From Alkalibacter rhizosphaerae (GTDB taxonomy: Bacteria; Bacillota; Clostridia; Eubacteriales; Alkalibacteraceae), in assembly GCF_017352215.1 (NCBI RefSeq), contig NZ_CP071444.1, positions 992,001 through 1,056,000 of the forward strand: a DNA stretch of 64,000 bases, given 5' to 3'. This document shows positions 8,590-17,413 of the stretch, piece by piece; positions within the stretch are counted from its first letter, which is position 1, and every line of letters begins with the position of its first letter. The position numbers were made by a program, and so were the translations under genes. Below the pieces are notes generated by a model. It saw only the letters and a list, made by a program, of their open reading frames with translations. It was not told where the DNA came from and made no database searches.

Positions 8590-10457
8590 GCAACCAACAA
8601 CGAACAGCAGGACCCGGCAACCAGCCTCCAGGGATCCCTTCCGGCGGAGGACGCCTGGGGATGACTGGACCGGCGGAAAAGCCCAAGGATTTTAAAGGGA
8701 CCCTTCGTCGACTTTTTGCTTATATCCTTCCCTACCGCAACCGACTTTGGATCGTCCTGATCACTTCCGTCTTTGGCACCTCCTTTGCCATTGCCGGACC
8801 AAAGATCCTGGGTCTGGCCACCACCACCATCTTCAAGGGGATGCCTGCCCTTGGCTCCGGAGCCGCCTGGACCATTGACTTTTCCTACATTGGCCGGATC
8901 CTTTGGATCCTGGCCGGCTTGTACCTGTTCAGTTCCCTGTTCAGCTATCTGGAAACCTACATCATGGCCAAAGTGGCCCAGGACATCGTCCGGGACATGC
9001 GTACCGATCTCAATGAAAAGCTGGGCAGATTGTCCCTGTCCTATTACGACAGTCATTCCCATGGAGACATCTTGAGCCGTGTCACCAACGACATGGACAT
9101 GGTGGGTGCCACCTTGCAGCAGACCCTGACCCAGTTTATCACCAGCGTCATCACCATTGCAGGGATCGTTGTCTTGATGCTCACCATCAGCCCCTGGATG
9201 ACCCTGATCACCCTGGTTACTCTGCCTCTGACCTTCTACACCACGTCCAAGATCGCCAAGACGGCACAGAAAAACTTCGCGGCACAACAACGGGATCTGG
9301 GTCTGCTCAACGGCCATGTGGAGGAAATGTATGGCGGTCATGTGGTGGTGAAAAGCTTTGGTTATGAAGAAAAGTCAATCCAGCAATTCCAGAAGATCAA
9401 TCACCGGCTGTATGATTCCGGCTGGAGGTCCCAATTCATGGCCACGTCCCTCATGCCCTCCATCGGATTCATCAACAATATTGGCTACATCCTGATCTGC
9501 GTATCCGGTGCCATTTTCGTCGCCCGGGGAACCATTCCCATCGGGGACATGCAGGCCTTTATACAGTACTCCCGACAGTTTACCCAACCCATCATCCAGT
9601 CGGCCAACATCGCCAACGTGATCCAGTCCACCATTGCCGCAGCAGAGCGTGTCTTTGAAGTTCTGGACGAAGAAGAAGAATCGCCGGATCCGGTGTGGAC
9701 AAAAGCTCCTTTTCAACCAACAGGTCGGATCGCATTTGACGACGTCCATTTTTCCTACGTTAAGAGCGAACCTTTGATCGCAGACCTGAAGGTCACCATC
9801 CAGCCAGGCCAGACCGTGGCCATCGTCGGTCCTACAGGCGCCGGAAAAACCACCCTGGTCAACCTGCTCATGCGGTTTTACGACATCGACCAGGGCACAA
9901 TATACCTGGATGACACGGACATTCGTTCCCTTCCCAGGGGAGACCTGCGAAGCCAGTTTGGCATGGTGCTGCAGGATACCTGGCTCTTTAAAGGAACCAT
10001 CCGGGAGAACATCGCCTACGGTAGAATGGATGCAAGGGAAGAAGAAATCGTTGCTGCTGCCACTGCCGCCAGGGCCGACCACTTCATACGGACCCTGCCC
10101 GAAGGTTATGACACCGTCCTCAACGAGGATACCAGCAACATCTCCCAGGGACAAAAGCAGCTTTTGACCATTGCCCGAGCGGTTTTGGCGGATCCCAAGA
10201 TCCTCATTCTGGATGAAGCCACCAGCAACGTGGATACCCGAACGGAACTGCTCCTGCAGCAGGCCATGCAGGATCTGATGAAAGGACAGACAAGCTTTGT
10301 CATCGCCCACCGCCTCTCCACCATTCGAAATGCAGACATGATCCTGGTCATGGACCAGGGCCGCATCGTGGAAACGGGGACCCACGACGAACTGCTGGCT
10401 CGGGAAGGTTTCTACCATCGCTTATATCGAAGTCAATTTGAAAAAAACGTTTCCTGA
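8586..10457 (+). CDS. Heterodimeric ABC exporter, catalytically competent subunit
   Basis: A 623-residue partner of the preceding gene. A proline- and glycine-rich N-terminal extension of about 35 residues precedes six membrane helices. The nucleotide-binding domain has Walker A GPTGAGKTT (415-423), catalytic Glu544 in LILDEA and switch His575 in VIAHRL. Its own signature is the weakened ISQGQ (519-523). Walker A and B here therefore pair with the intact LSGGQ of the partner to form the single working site, while the other site is degenerate. This matches the TM287/288 arrangement exactly. Confidence 0.93.
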   Translation: MSNQQRTAGPGNQPPGIPSGGGRLGMTGPAEKPKDFKGTLRRLFAYILPYRNRLWIVLITSVFGTSFAIAGPKILGLATTTIFKGMPALGSGAAWTIDFSYIGRILWILAGLYLFSSLFSYLETYIMAKVAQDIVRDMRTDLNEKLGRLSLSYYDSHSHGDILSRVTNDMDMVGATLQQTLTQFITSVITIAGIVVLMLTISPWMTLITLVTLPLTFYTTSKIAKTAQKNFAAQQRDLGLLNGHVEEMYGGHVVVKSFGYEEKSIQQFQKINHRLYDSGWRSQFMATSLMPSIGFINNIGYILICVSGAIFVARGTIPIGDMQAFIQYSRQFTQPIIQSANIANVIQSTIAAAERVFEVLDEEEESPDPVWTKAPFQPTGRIAFDDVHFSYVKSEPLIADLKVTIQPGQTVAIVGPTGAGKTTLVNLLMRFYDIDQGTIYLDDTDIRSLPRGDLRSQFGMVLQDTWLFKGTIRENIAYGRMDAREEEIVAAATAARADHFIRTLPEGYDTVLNEDTSNISQGQKQLLTIARAVLADPKILILDEATSNVDTRTELLLQQAMQDLMKGQTSFVIAHRLSTIRNADMILVMDQGRIVETGTHDELLAREGFYHRLYRSQFEKNVS

Positions 10458-10469
10458 TAATTTTTTTGG

Positions 10470-10516
10470 TTGTTTAAACAAAGAATCTTTGGTAAAATAT
10501 ACCCTTATAGGGTATA
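10470..10516 (+). promoter_or_regulatory. Promoter with CsoR/CstR-like operator
   Basis: TTGTTT (10470-10475) and TAAAAT (10493-10498) are separated by 17 bases. The -10 box runs into TATACCC-TTATA-GGGTATA (10498-10516), a perfect inverted repeat covering the transcription start. G/C-tract repeats of the form ATACCC-N-GGGTAT are the binding sites of the CsoR family, including the persulfide sensor CstR. No such regulator is encoded within this window, so it must act from elsewhere. Confidence 0.72.
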
Positions 10517-10560
10517 TGGATCTTGTTCATGTATTTCTTATTAGAAAAGGAGGTATTTCG

Positions 10561-11079
10561 ATGCAAAAAAAAGACAATGCTTGGAACCCCTATATCGCAG
10601 GGGCATTAAGCGGAATCGTACTTATTTTCAGCGTATTGCTGACCGGCAACTATTTCGGCACATCCACGTCTTTTGTCATGGTTCTCGGCATGTTGGAGAA
10701 AGTCCTCAGCCCGGAACGATTTGTACAACTGGCATATTTTAAAACCATTCCCACCACTCTTCACTGGCAGATCCTTTTTGTCCTGGGGATCTTGGTGGGT
10801 GGATTCATCGCTGCAAAAATGTTTGGCGATTTCTCCATCCAGGCCATACCGGAACGATGGAAGACCCGTTTTGGGTCGTCCAAACCTAAAAGATATGCAG
10901 TGGCCTTCATTGGAGGGATCATCTCCATGTTTGGGGCCCGTTTGGCGGGAGGCTGCCCGTCTGGACAACTCAGTGCCTCTGCATTGCTGTCCGTCAGCGG
11001 ATTTACGGCCATGATCCTGTTCTTCATCTTCGGGATCGCCACAGCAACCTTGGTATACAGAGGAGGGAACAAACGATGA
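10561..11079 (+). CDS. YeeE/YedE-family membrane protein, first half
   Basis: A 172-residue membrane protein with about four helices. The motif GARLAGGCPSGQ (about residues 125-136) holds the conserved cysteine of the YeeE/YedE sulfur-transport domain; in TsuA (YeeE) such cysteines pass thiosulfate through the membrane. The start follows AAAGGAGGTATTTCG; a longer upstream reading would run back into the exporter gene. It overlaps the next gene by four bases. Together the two supply the halves found in one polypeptide in Escherichia coli. The CstR-like operator upstream fits a role in sulfur or persulfide handling. Confidence 0.85.
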   Translation: MQKKDNAWNPYIAGALSGIVLIFSVLLTGNYFGTSTSFVMVLGMLEKVLSPERFVQLAYFKTIPTTLHWQILFVLGILVGGFIAAKMFGDFSIQAIPERWKTRFGSSKPKRYAVAFIGGIISMFGARLAGGCPSGQLSASALLSVSGFTAMILFFIFGIATATLVYRGGNKR

Positions 11080-11600
11080 TTTTGATATATGGACTGATCA
11101 CAGGGATCCTTTTCGGATTCTTTCTGCAACGAGCCCGGGTCATTCGTTTTGACAAGCAAGTGGGCGCACTGATGCTCAAAGACATGACCATTGCCAAATT
11201 TATGTTCACGGCCATACTGGTGGCCATGGTTGGACTATATTTCATGGACGATCTTGGTTTGATCCAAGTGGCCGGCCGGGAACTGATCCTGGGAGCCATC
11301 ATCCCTGGTGGTGCCCTCTTCGGCATCGGCTGGGCATTGATCGGATATTGCCCAGGCACCGGTTGGGCCGCTCTTGGAGAAGGACGAATCGACGCTTTCT
11401 TCGGTCTGCTGGGCGTTTTTGCAGGTGGATTCGTTTATTCGGAAGTATATCCATTCCTGCGCGACACCCTGTTCACCTGGGGAAACATGGGCAGCCCCAC
11501 CATCCCGGAAGCATTGGGAGTGAATCACTGGTTCATCATCGTTCCTTTGATCGTGGTAGTGGCTTTGGCCTTCCGCTGGTTGGAAAAAATCAACCTGTAA
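11076..11600 (+). CDS. YeeE/YedE-family membrane protein, second half
   Basis: A 174-residue membrane protein with the second conserved cysteine motif of the family, GYCPGTGWAALGEG (about residues 90-103). It starts inside the stop codon of the first half (ATGA), so the two are translationally coupled and probably assemble one to one. The inferred role is uptake of thiosulfate or a related reduced sulfur species. No rhodanese or TusA gene adjoins, which would have strengthened the case. A bidirectional terminator follows. Confidence 0.85.
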   Translation: MILIYGLITGILFGFFLQRARVIRFDKQVGALMLKDMTIAKFMFTAILVAMVGLYFMDDLGLIQVAGRELILGAIIPGGALFGIGWALIGYCPGTGWAALGEGRIDAFFGLLGVFAGGFVYSEVYPFLRDTLFTWGNMGSPTIPEALGVNHWFIIVPLIVVVALAFRWLEKINL

Positions 11601-11620
11601 TTTTCAGATCAACGACAAAA

Positions 11621-11657
11621 AACAACGCCGGATCCTTTTTAAGGACAAGGCGTTGTT
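11621..11657. terminator. Bidirectional terminator
   Basis: AACAACGCC pairs with GGCGTTGTT over nine bases, with A and T runs on the outer sides and a second small stem inside. It ends both the YeeE pair and the opposing six-gene operon. Confidence 0.82.
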
Positions 11658-11660
11658 TTT

Positions 11661-12122
11661 CTATGCTTTCCTTTTTTGCCAAACGTTGACGGCTCGTTTT
11701 CCAAACAGGTAGATCTGCACCAAACTGGCCATTAGGATGATCCCAAAGGCCATGGCCCCCACCTTGGGTGCCAGCAGGGCCATTTCCATGCCAAAGGCGG
11801 ACATTTGGTTTTGGACCAGATAAGTGGTGGCCTGATAGAGGTCTCCTCCGGGGATCAAGGGCACCAGCATGGGCACCAGGAAGAGGATCACCGGTGCTTT
11901 CACCACCCGGGCCAGTATTTCCGACACCAGGGATACGGTGAAGGTGGCGGCAAAAAAACCGAAGATCTCCGCCCCGCTCCAGTGGGCCGCCAACAGATAC
12001 ATCCCCCATACAAGGGACCCTCCCAGACCGCAAAGGATCAGTTTATAGCCTCGAACATGGAACATGACGGCAAAACCCAGGGAGCAGAAAAAAGACATGA
12101 TGACAGCGATCCATTCGCTCAT
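11661..12122 (-). CDS. Threonine/serine exporter, small subunit (ThrE C-terminal domain)
   Basis: A 153-residue, roughly five-helix membrane protein matching the ThrE_2 half of the threonine/serine exporter family; the segment VKAPVILFLVPMLVPLIPGG is typical. In many Clostridia the two halves of ThrE are separate genes, as here. The start ATG overlaps the stop of the upstream half by four bases. It is the last gene of a six-gene minus-strand operon. The export role is from the family; substrate choice between threonine, serine and small peptides is not visible. Confidence 0.85.
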   Translation of the reverse strand: MSEWIAVIMSFFCSLGFAVMFHVRGYKLILCGLGGSLVWGMYLLAAHWSGAEIFGFFAATFTVSLVSEILARVVKAPVILFLVPMLVPLIPGGDLYQATTYLVQNQMSAFGMEMALLAPKVGAMAFGIILMASLVQIYLFGKRAVNVWQKRKA

Positions 12123-12883
12123 AGGATACCACCTCCAAACCAGGTCATCACCAAAGCAAAGCCGAAGGAAATGGCCAGAGACCGAAGGATGGCATCCCCC
12201 AGACCCATGATGCCGGTGACCAGGTCTCCGTTGATCATGTCCCGCAGGGAAGTGGTGAGCAGGATCCCAGGGATCAACAACATAATGTTTCCAATGATGA
12301 TCTTGTCCATGTGTTCTCCAAGACCCAAGGCGATGAACCCCAGAGCACTTATCCCAACGGCAGCAGAGGCAAAGAAGTTCAGAACGATGGTTTTCAGCCC
12401 GATCTTGCGGGCCAGGCGGACCGCCAGGCGTAGGATCAATCCGCATAGAAATGCGGTGATCCCATCGGCCACCGTACCACCAAAAAAGACGGAAAATGCA
12501 CCGGAGACCATGCCGTAGTTGAAAAACATCACCCATTCGTTATAGCCTTTGGTCTGCTGGATATTCTCCACTTCCCTTGCCAGATCCTCTTCTTTTATTG
12601 GGCTGGCGCAGGCTCTTCGAGACAGATGATTGATCTTTTCGATCTTGTTCATGTCGGTGGCGTATTGAAGGACCCGCCGGGTCTGGGTGAGGACCGTCCC
12701 TTCGGGCAAATGGGCGCTGGCAGTGATGTTGGAGGTGATGGAAAACACATCCACCCTGGTAAATCCGTAGGCCAGTCCCATCCTCTTTACCGTATCCTCC
12801 ACCCGATTGACTTCCGCTCCGGATTGAAGCAGAAGTTCTCCCAGATCCATGATGGCGTTGAAGATGCCGCCTTTATTCTCCAT
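12119..12883 (-). CDS. Threonine/serine exporter, large subunit (ThrE N-terminal domain)
   Basis: This 254-residue protein has the soluble ThrE_1 region (residues 1-120, with GELLLQSGAEVNRVEDTV) followed by about five membrane helices. It pairs with the overlapping small subunit to form the complete exporter. The ribosome site GGGAGG sits six bases before the ATG. Its first bases overlap the end of the frameshifted GNAT gene by 11, so it depends on that transcript. Its place behind an LRR-VWA-MoxR set is unusual for an amino-acid exporter. Confidence 0.87.
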   Translation of the reverse strand: MENKGGIFNAIMDLGELLLQSGAEVNRVEDTVKRMGLAYGFTRVDVFSITSNITASAHLPEGTVLTQTRRVLQYATDMNKIEKINHLSRRACASPIKEEDLAREVENIQQTKGYNEWVMFFNYGMVSGAFSVFFGGTVADGITAFLCGLILRLAVRLARKIGLKTIVLNFFASAAVGISALGFIALGLGEHMDKIIIGNIMLLIPGILLTTSLRDMINGDLVTGIMGLGDAILRSLAISFGFALVMTWFGGGIL

Positions 12884-13420
12884 GGGATCCTCCCTTTTGT
12901 TCCATCGTATTTATCGTCTTTTGGTACCCCAACCGCAAGGACCCGTTTTCCAGGCGAACCACCCCACAATAGCGAAATCCCTGCTTTTCCAGAAACCGCC
13001 GCATGGGCAGGTTGTCTTCATGGGTGTCGATGCGGATGTTCTTGCATCGCTCCCAGCACCAGTCCAAACAGCGGGAGGCCACTCCCTGCTCTCTGGACCC
13101 CACGGCGATCCGGTGGATCACCCCGTAGGGACCTTCTTCCCGCCAGGTTCCCTCCACCAGTTGGTCATAGGTGGGATCCACTTCCTCCGGCGCAAAGTAA
13201 AAGACGCCCACCACTTCTCCCAGGTAGGTACAGACATGGCTTTTCCCCTGCCTGATATCTTCCAGGATCTGCTCCTCGGGGGATGGTTTCCCTGCCACTG
13301 ATGGGGGTTTCCACTCTCCCGCATGAATGCCCGGGCCTGGGCATAGACTTCCATCACCTGGGGAAGATCCTGCCGGGTGGTCTTTCGTATGTTCCATTCT
13401 TCTTGTCTATGATCTTTCAT
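12873..13420 (-). pseudogene. GNAT-family N-acetyltransferase, frameshifted
   Basis: The first 46 or so residues, starting MKDHRQEEWNIRKTTRQDL, lie in one frame and the rest, from SPEEQILEDI to the C-terminus, in the next. The switch falls at a run of five C on the coding strand (13278-13282); adding one base restores a 182-residue protein. The C-terminal frame holds the acetyl-CoA region HRIAVGSREQGVASRCLDWC and the family ending IRIDTHEDNLPMRRFLEKQGF. It sits six bases after the MoxR gene. Either a real null allele or a homopolymer error in the sequence. Confidence 0.85.
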
Positions 13421-13426
13421 GGTCCG

Positions 13427-14938
13427 TTATATCTCCAATTCATCGATTTCTTTTAAAATATTAGCCTGTTTTTCATGAAACATGAGCTTTTTGTTGTGCC
13501 GGTAATAATCCGCAGACCCCTGGGTGGCAATAAACTTGGCGCTGTAGTAGTTGGCCGTTAGTTCCGCCACCAGCATGCGGACCTCCCGGCCGTCCCCGAA
13601 GACGTCCTCCGCAAATTGGAAGAGGTGGTGGAGCTGGTCGGAAATGGTTTTTGCTCCCGCTTTCATCTGACCCACCATGGCGTCAAAATCTTCCCGCATG
13701 GTGGAAAAGGCTTCCTGATGCCTGGTGATCTCTTCTTTCCGGCAAGTCCGTCGAACTTCCCGCAGAGCCCGGAGGATCCGCTGGTATCCATGGCGCCCCT
13801 GTTCGGACAGGCTGTTGGCCTTTTCCTCCCCTTCCATGGCCAGCCGCTGCTGACGGATATGGCTTTCCAGAAGGTCATCCACATCTTTTTTCGCCAGATC
13901 GCAATCGATCTTCACCTGTTTCATCACCTGGATATAGTCCCGCAAAAAATGTTCCGTCCACTGATGATAACGGATGGATTCCTGGATGGATTCCAAGAGG
14001 AGACTCAATAGGGAGATCCGTTCATCCCCGTCTGCTTCCCTGGCCTTTTGCCGCACATCGGAGGAAGCTTTTCCCTCCAGGATCTCCTGGATGCGGTAGT
14101 CTTCCTTGTACTTGTTGTAGAGCTGGTAATAGGCGGAAAAGCCTCTGGCAGTCTTGTCGTGTCGCAGGTACTGGCCCACCACTACCAGATCCACATCCAG
14201 CTCTTCTTCTTCGTAGAGCCGGATGGCCTCCGACAAATCTTCCCAGCCCCTGGCGGTGACGAAGGACTTTCCGTCCACGGTCGTCTCCATGACGTAAAAG
14301 TCATCCTTTTTAATGTCCAGATAGGATAGGATAGAACCATGGATCCCTTTGGTGGATGCGTAGTTTTTCCAGACGCCGTAATCCTCCTCCACTTCCAGGA
14401 TCTTTAACCGGTCCATGGTGACCACGTCGAATTCCCGGACGGATCGATTGTATTCCGGCGGATTACCGGCGGTGACCACCACCCAGCCATCAGGGACCTG
14501 GTGACGACCAAAGACCTTGTATTGGAGAAATTGGAGCATGGCTGGAGCCAGTGTCTCGGAGACGCAGTTGATCTCATCCAGAAATAGGATCCCTTCTTCC
14601 TTGCCGCTTTCTTCCATGGTGTCATATACGGATGCGATGATCTCGCTCATGGTATATTCACTGACCACGTGGTCCTTCCCCCCGTATTGTTTGTGTTCGA
14701 TATAGGGAAGACCCAGGGCGCTTTGTCGGGTGTGATGGGTCATGGAATAGGAAACAAGGGCCACCCCCAGTTCCTGGGCGATCTGCTCCATAATGGCCGT
14801 TTTTCCGATCCCCGGTGCCCCCAGCATGAAGATAGGGCGTTGGCGCACGAGGGGGATCTTGTAGCCTCCGAATTCGTCTTTCTTCAGATAGATTTGAATG
14901 GCATGCTTGATCTGATCCTTTGCCTGTTGTATGTTCAT
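13427..14938 (-). CDS. MoxR-type AAA+ ATPase
   Basis: A 503-residue cytoplasmic ATPase. Walker A is GAPGIGKT (40-47), Walker B ILFLDE (117-122) and sensor-1 asparagine N159 lies in TAGNPPEYN. The AAA+ core fills residues 1-260; the rest is a long, charged, mostly helical region unlike short MoxR proteins. In the MoxR group such ATPases act with a VWA partner to insert cofactors or remodel protein complexes. Here the VWA partner is the directly upstream gene, overlapping by ATGA. The client is unknown; the LRR protein at the head of the operon is a candidate. Confidence 0.88.
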   Translation of the reverse strand: MNIQQAKDQIKHAIQIYLKKDEFGGYKIPLVRQRPIFMLGAPGIGKTAIMEQIAQELGVALVSYSMTHHTRQSALGLPYIEHKQYGGKDHVVSEYTMSEIIASVYDTMEESGKEEGILFLDEINCVSETLAPAMLQFLQYKVFGRHQVPDGWVVVTAGNPPEYNRSVREFDVVTMDRLKILEVEEDYGVWKNYASTKGIHGSILSYLDIKKDDFYVMETTVDGKSFVTARGWEDLSEAIRLYEEEELDVDLVVVGQYLRHDKTARGFSAYYQLYNKYKEDYRIQEILEGKASSDVRQKAREADGDERISLLSLLLESIQESIRYHQWTEHFLRDYIQVMKQVKIDCDLAKKDVDDLLESHIRQQRLAMEGEEKANSLSEQGRHGYQRILRALREVRRTCRKEEITRHQEAFSTMREDFDAMVGQMKAGAKTISDQLHHLFQFAEDVFGDGREVRMLVAELTANYYSAKFIATQGSADYYRHNKKLMFHEKQANILKEIDELEI

Positions 14939-16212
14939 CTCTTCAACTCCTGTTCTCCCAATGTGATCTTGATGGCCCAGGATGGGACCTGGGGCCCTTC
15001 TTCTTCCTCCAAAAAAACGAAGGCTGTATCATAATCCGGTTTCTTTCCAGGAAACCGACCGTATCCGTCGGTAAAATAGATCAGCCCTTTCAGGTTTTCC
15101 AGTGCACCCGTCTCCACAAGCTGATCCACGTATTCAAAAACCGGACGAAAGTCCGTCCCGCCAAGCCCGATGATCTGCAGATCTTTCAAATAGGCGTTGA
15201 ACTCCTCCGTGGATGTGATGTGGGTCACCTGCTGGACCTTGTTGTCGCTCATGACGATGTAGATGTTCACCTTCTGAAAAAAACTGCCGGTGTTTTGAAG
15301 AATGGAATAGGTTTTTTCCAAAAACGACTGAATCAGCTCTCCAGAGCAGGATCCGGAAGTGTCCAAGGCGATGACAAAGTCCCGGATCCGGGTCTCTTCC
15401 GCATATTCCAAGGGCTCCACCAGGGGCATGTTGCCGTAGAGTTCCATGCCGTAGGTGTAGAACACGTAATCGAATTCGTCGTCGTTGATCTTCATTTCTT
15501 CATGGAGAACGGCAAATTTTCGCAGAAAGGCTTCGTAGTTGATCCGGTCCCGGTGAACTTGCCGCAAGTTTTGAATCAGTCCGTCGGATCTGGATGCCAG
15601 GGCTTTGGAATAAGTCTCCAGATCTGTTTTCACCTGCTGGCTCAACTGTTTCCATTCGTCCATCCGACCGAAACCTTTGGATTCTTTCCAATAGTCGTGA
15701 TGGTCCCGGAAAAACAGGGTTTCCAAATTCCTTGTCTCTTCTTCCTCTAAAGAGGTCTCTTCCAGATGATGGTAGATGTTCTCCGCCATCCCCTTCAGAT
15801 CCCGTTTTTTCCATTGTTCCAAGACTTCTTTTTCCTTCCCGTCCCGATAGGTCCTACACATCCCCAACTGAAGCTGCAGGATGATGTCTTCCACCACCAT
15901 GTCGCAGGCCAGGTCCCAATGACGCTTGTTTTTGCCATCCGCCGTAAAGGGATGGGCCAAGATGCAGTGAAGGACCATGTGGAGCAGATCTCGAGCCGGC
16001 TCGTTTCGTTCTTCCTTGAACTTTTTCAGCAGATACCGGGGCTGAAAATACACATCCATGGTGTTGGTCCCCAGGGCCTCTTCCGAAACCGGGGTCCACC
16101 GGCATCTATGGAGGGCCCGATCCAAAAAACGCAGGGACAGGACCAAGCTGTCTCTTGCATCCTGGAGCAATTCCAAGGCCAGGATCTCCATTCTTTCTTC
16201 TTTGGCGTCCAT
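14935..16212 (-). CDS. VWA protein with degenerate DUF2201-type metallopeptidase region
   Basis: A 425-residue protein of two parts. The N-terminal half resembles the DUF2201 putative metallopeptidase domain, but the HExxH motif reads HMVLH (78-82), with methionine for the catalytic glutamate; His87 is kept. The C-terminal half is a VWA-like domain with an intact MIDAS: DTSGS (284-288), the GGTDF threonine, and the aspartate of FTDG. The start follows GGGAGGAAACC; a longer reading would overlap the LRR gene. VWA partners commonly dock on MoxR ATPases, and the ATPase follows at once. Expect metal binding but no proteolysis. Confidence 0.82.
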   Translation of the reverse strand: MDAKEERMEILALELLQDARDSLVLSLRFLDRALHRCRWTPVSEEALGTNTMDVYFQPRYLLKKFKEERNEPARDLLHMVLHCILAHPFTADGKNKRHWDLACDMVVEDIILQLQLGMCRTYRDGKEKEVLEQWKKRDLKGMAENIYHHLEETSLEEEETRNLETLFFRDHHDYWKESKGFGRMDEWKQLSQQVKTDLETYSKALASRSDGLIQNLRQVHRDRINYEAFLRKFAVLHEEMKINDDEFDYVFYTYGMELYGNMPLVEPLEYAEETRIRDFVIALDTSGSCSGELIQSFLEKTYSILQNTGSFFQKVNIYIVMSDNKVQQVTHITSTEEFNAYLKDLQIIGLGGTDFRPVFEYVDQLVETGALENLKGLIYFTDGYGRFPGKKPDYDTAFVFLEEEEGPQVPSWAIKITLGEQELKR

Positions 16213-16225
16213 GGTTTCCTCCCGT

Positions 16226-17344
16226 CTAAAAATCGATGTCCCAAGGGTCATCCAGACCCTTGATCCCTTCATCCAATCCAAATCGTCGGTTTTGCACTTC
16301 CAGTAAATACAGCATGCAATGGGTGGCCTGTTTGCGGGATGCCTCTTCCAGCAACCCGTGGATGTTGTCCGAATCGACAAGATCCAGTTCTTCCATCACA
16401 TGGAGTCCGTCCACCCCATCCACTTCCAAAATCTTGCGAAAGATGGCGTCCTGATGCCGGACCAGCTCTTCCCGATAAACTCCTGTGGCTTCCGGTCCTG
16501 GCTGAAAAGATCCCATGGCATAAGAGAACAGCAGATCCTGCAGCTGCCGATGATCGAAGAGGATTTCCATGGACCTGGAAGATCCCTGATATGCGCGCAG
16601 GGTCCTTCCCTCCAGGATCCGACGCAGTCCGGACAAAACCTCGTCGGGCAGCTCCTGGTGGATGGGGATGGATACCTTTTCCAGGTACTTCCCCCTCCCG
16701 AAGGCCCACTCACCCATGCCGACAAGCGACTCCGACAAGGTCAACTCTGAAATGGGACATCCATAAAAGGCATGATTGCCTACATAGGTCACCGACTTAT
16801 CCAGGAAAAGGGCATCCAGGCCCTTGCAGCCCCAAAAAGCCTCTCCGACAATTTCTTTCAGTGTTTCCGGCGAATGAAAGGAACCGTTCCACCCAGGCGG
16901 TGCCGCCAAGAGTCGGGTTCCGTCTTTTGTGTATAAAATGCCATCCAACACCTTCCAGTGGGGATGGTCCTCCGCCAATGCCAAGGCGGAGAGCTCCTGG
17001 CATCCTTCCAGAAAGTGGGGACCCAGCTCCTGCAAGCCACCCGGCAACTCCAGCTCCTTTAGGCTGCTGCAATTTTTAAAAGCACTTCCTCCAAGGACCT
17101 CCAGGGTCTGGGGAAGTTTTATTCGCTGCAAACGGGAGCAACCGGACAAGGCATACCAACCCAATGTCTTCATGCCTTCCGGCAGGATCAGCTCCTCCAG
17201 ATCCCGATGGTTGGAAAAGGCCCATTCTCCAATGGACGTTACCGGCAGATCTTCCATGCTCTTGGGAACTTTCAACCGTTCCACCGCCGGACCTTCCCAA
17301 CCGGTGACCTCCACTTCCCCCATTTTTATTTGATAGGTAAACAT
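16226..17344 (-). CDS. Cytoplasmic BspA-type leucine-rich repeat protein
   Basis: This 372-residue protein has seven or so BspA-like LRR units (about residues 30-235), recognisable by repeats such as IGEWAFSNHRDLEELILPEG and AFYGCPISELTL. The C-terminal 130 residues are helical, with no LRR pattern. There is no signal peptide or anchor, so unlike most BspA proteins it stays in the cytoplasm. It heads a six-gene operon, with AGGAGGAGATGAC before the ATG and 13 bases to the VWA gene. A target-recognition or adaptor role for the MoxR-VWA pair is inference from position. Confidence 0.8.
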   Translation of the reverse strand: MFTYQIKMGEVEVTGWEGPAVERLKVPKSMEDLPVTSIGEWAFSNHRDLEELILPEGMKTLGWYALSGCSRLQRIKLPQTLEVLGGSAFKNCSSLKELELPGGLQELGPHFLEGCQELSALALAEDHPHWKVLDGILYTKDGTRLLAAPPGWNGSFHSPETLKEIVGEAFWGCKGLDALFLDKSVTYVGNHAFYGCPISELTLSESLVGMGEWAFGRGKYLEKVSIPIHQELPDEVLSGLRRILEGRTLRAYQGSSRSMEILFDHRQLQDLLFSYAMGSFQPGPEATGVYREELVRHQDAIFRKILEVDGVDGLHVMEELDLVDSDNIHGLLEEASRKQATHCMLYLLEVQNRRFGLDEGIKGLDDPWDIDF

Positions 17345-17413
17345 GTCATCTCCTCCTGTCTACCCTCCCATTATATTCCACTTGATTGGATTCGCAAAGG
17401 GGTCCACAAAAGA

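Noticed and set aside
12873-13397. A 174-residue acetyltransferase starting MEHTKDHPAGS in a single frame
   Set aside because: Its first 45 or so residues are the out-of-frame shadow of the real N-terminus found in the other frame; the gene is better read as frameshifted.
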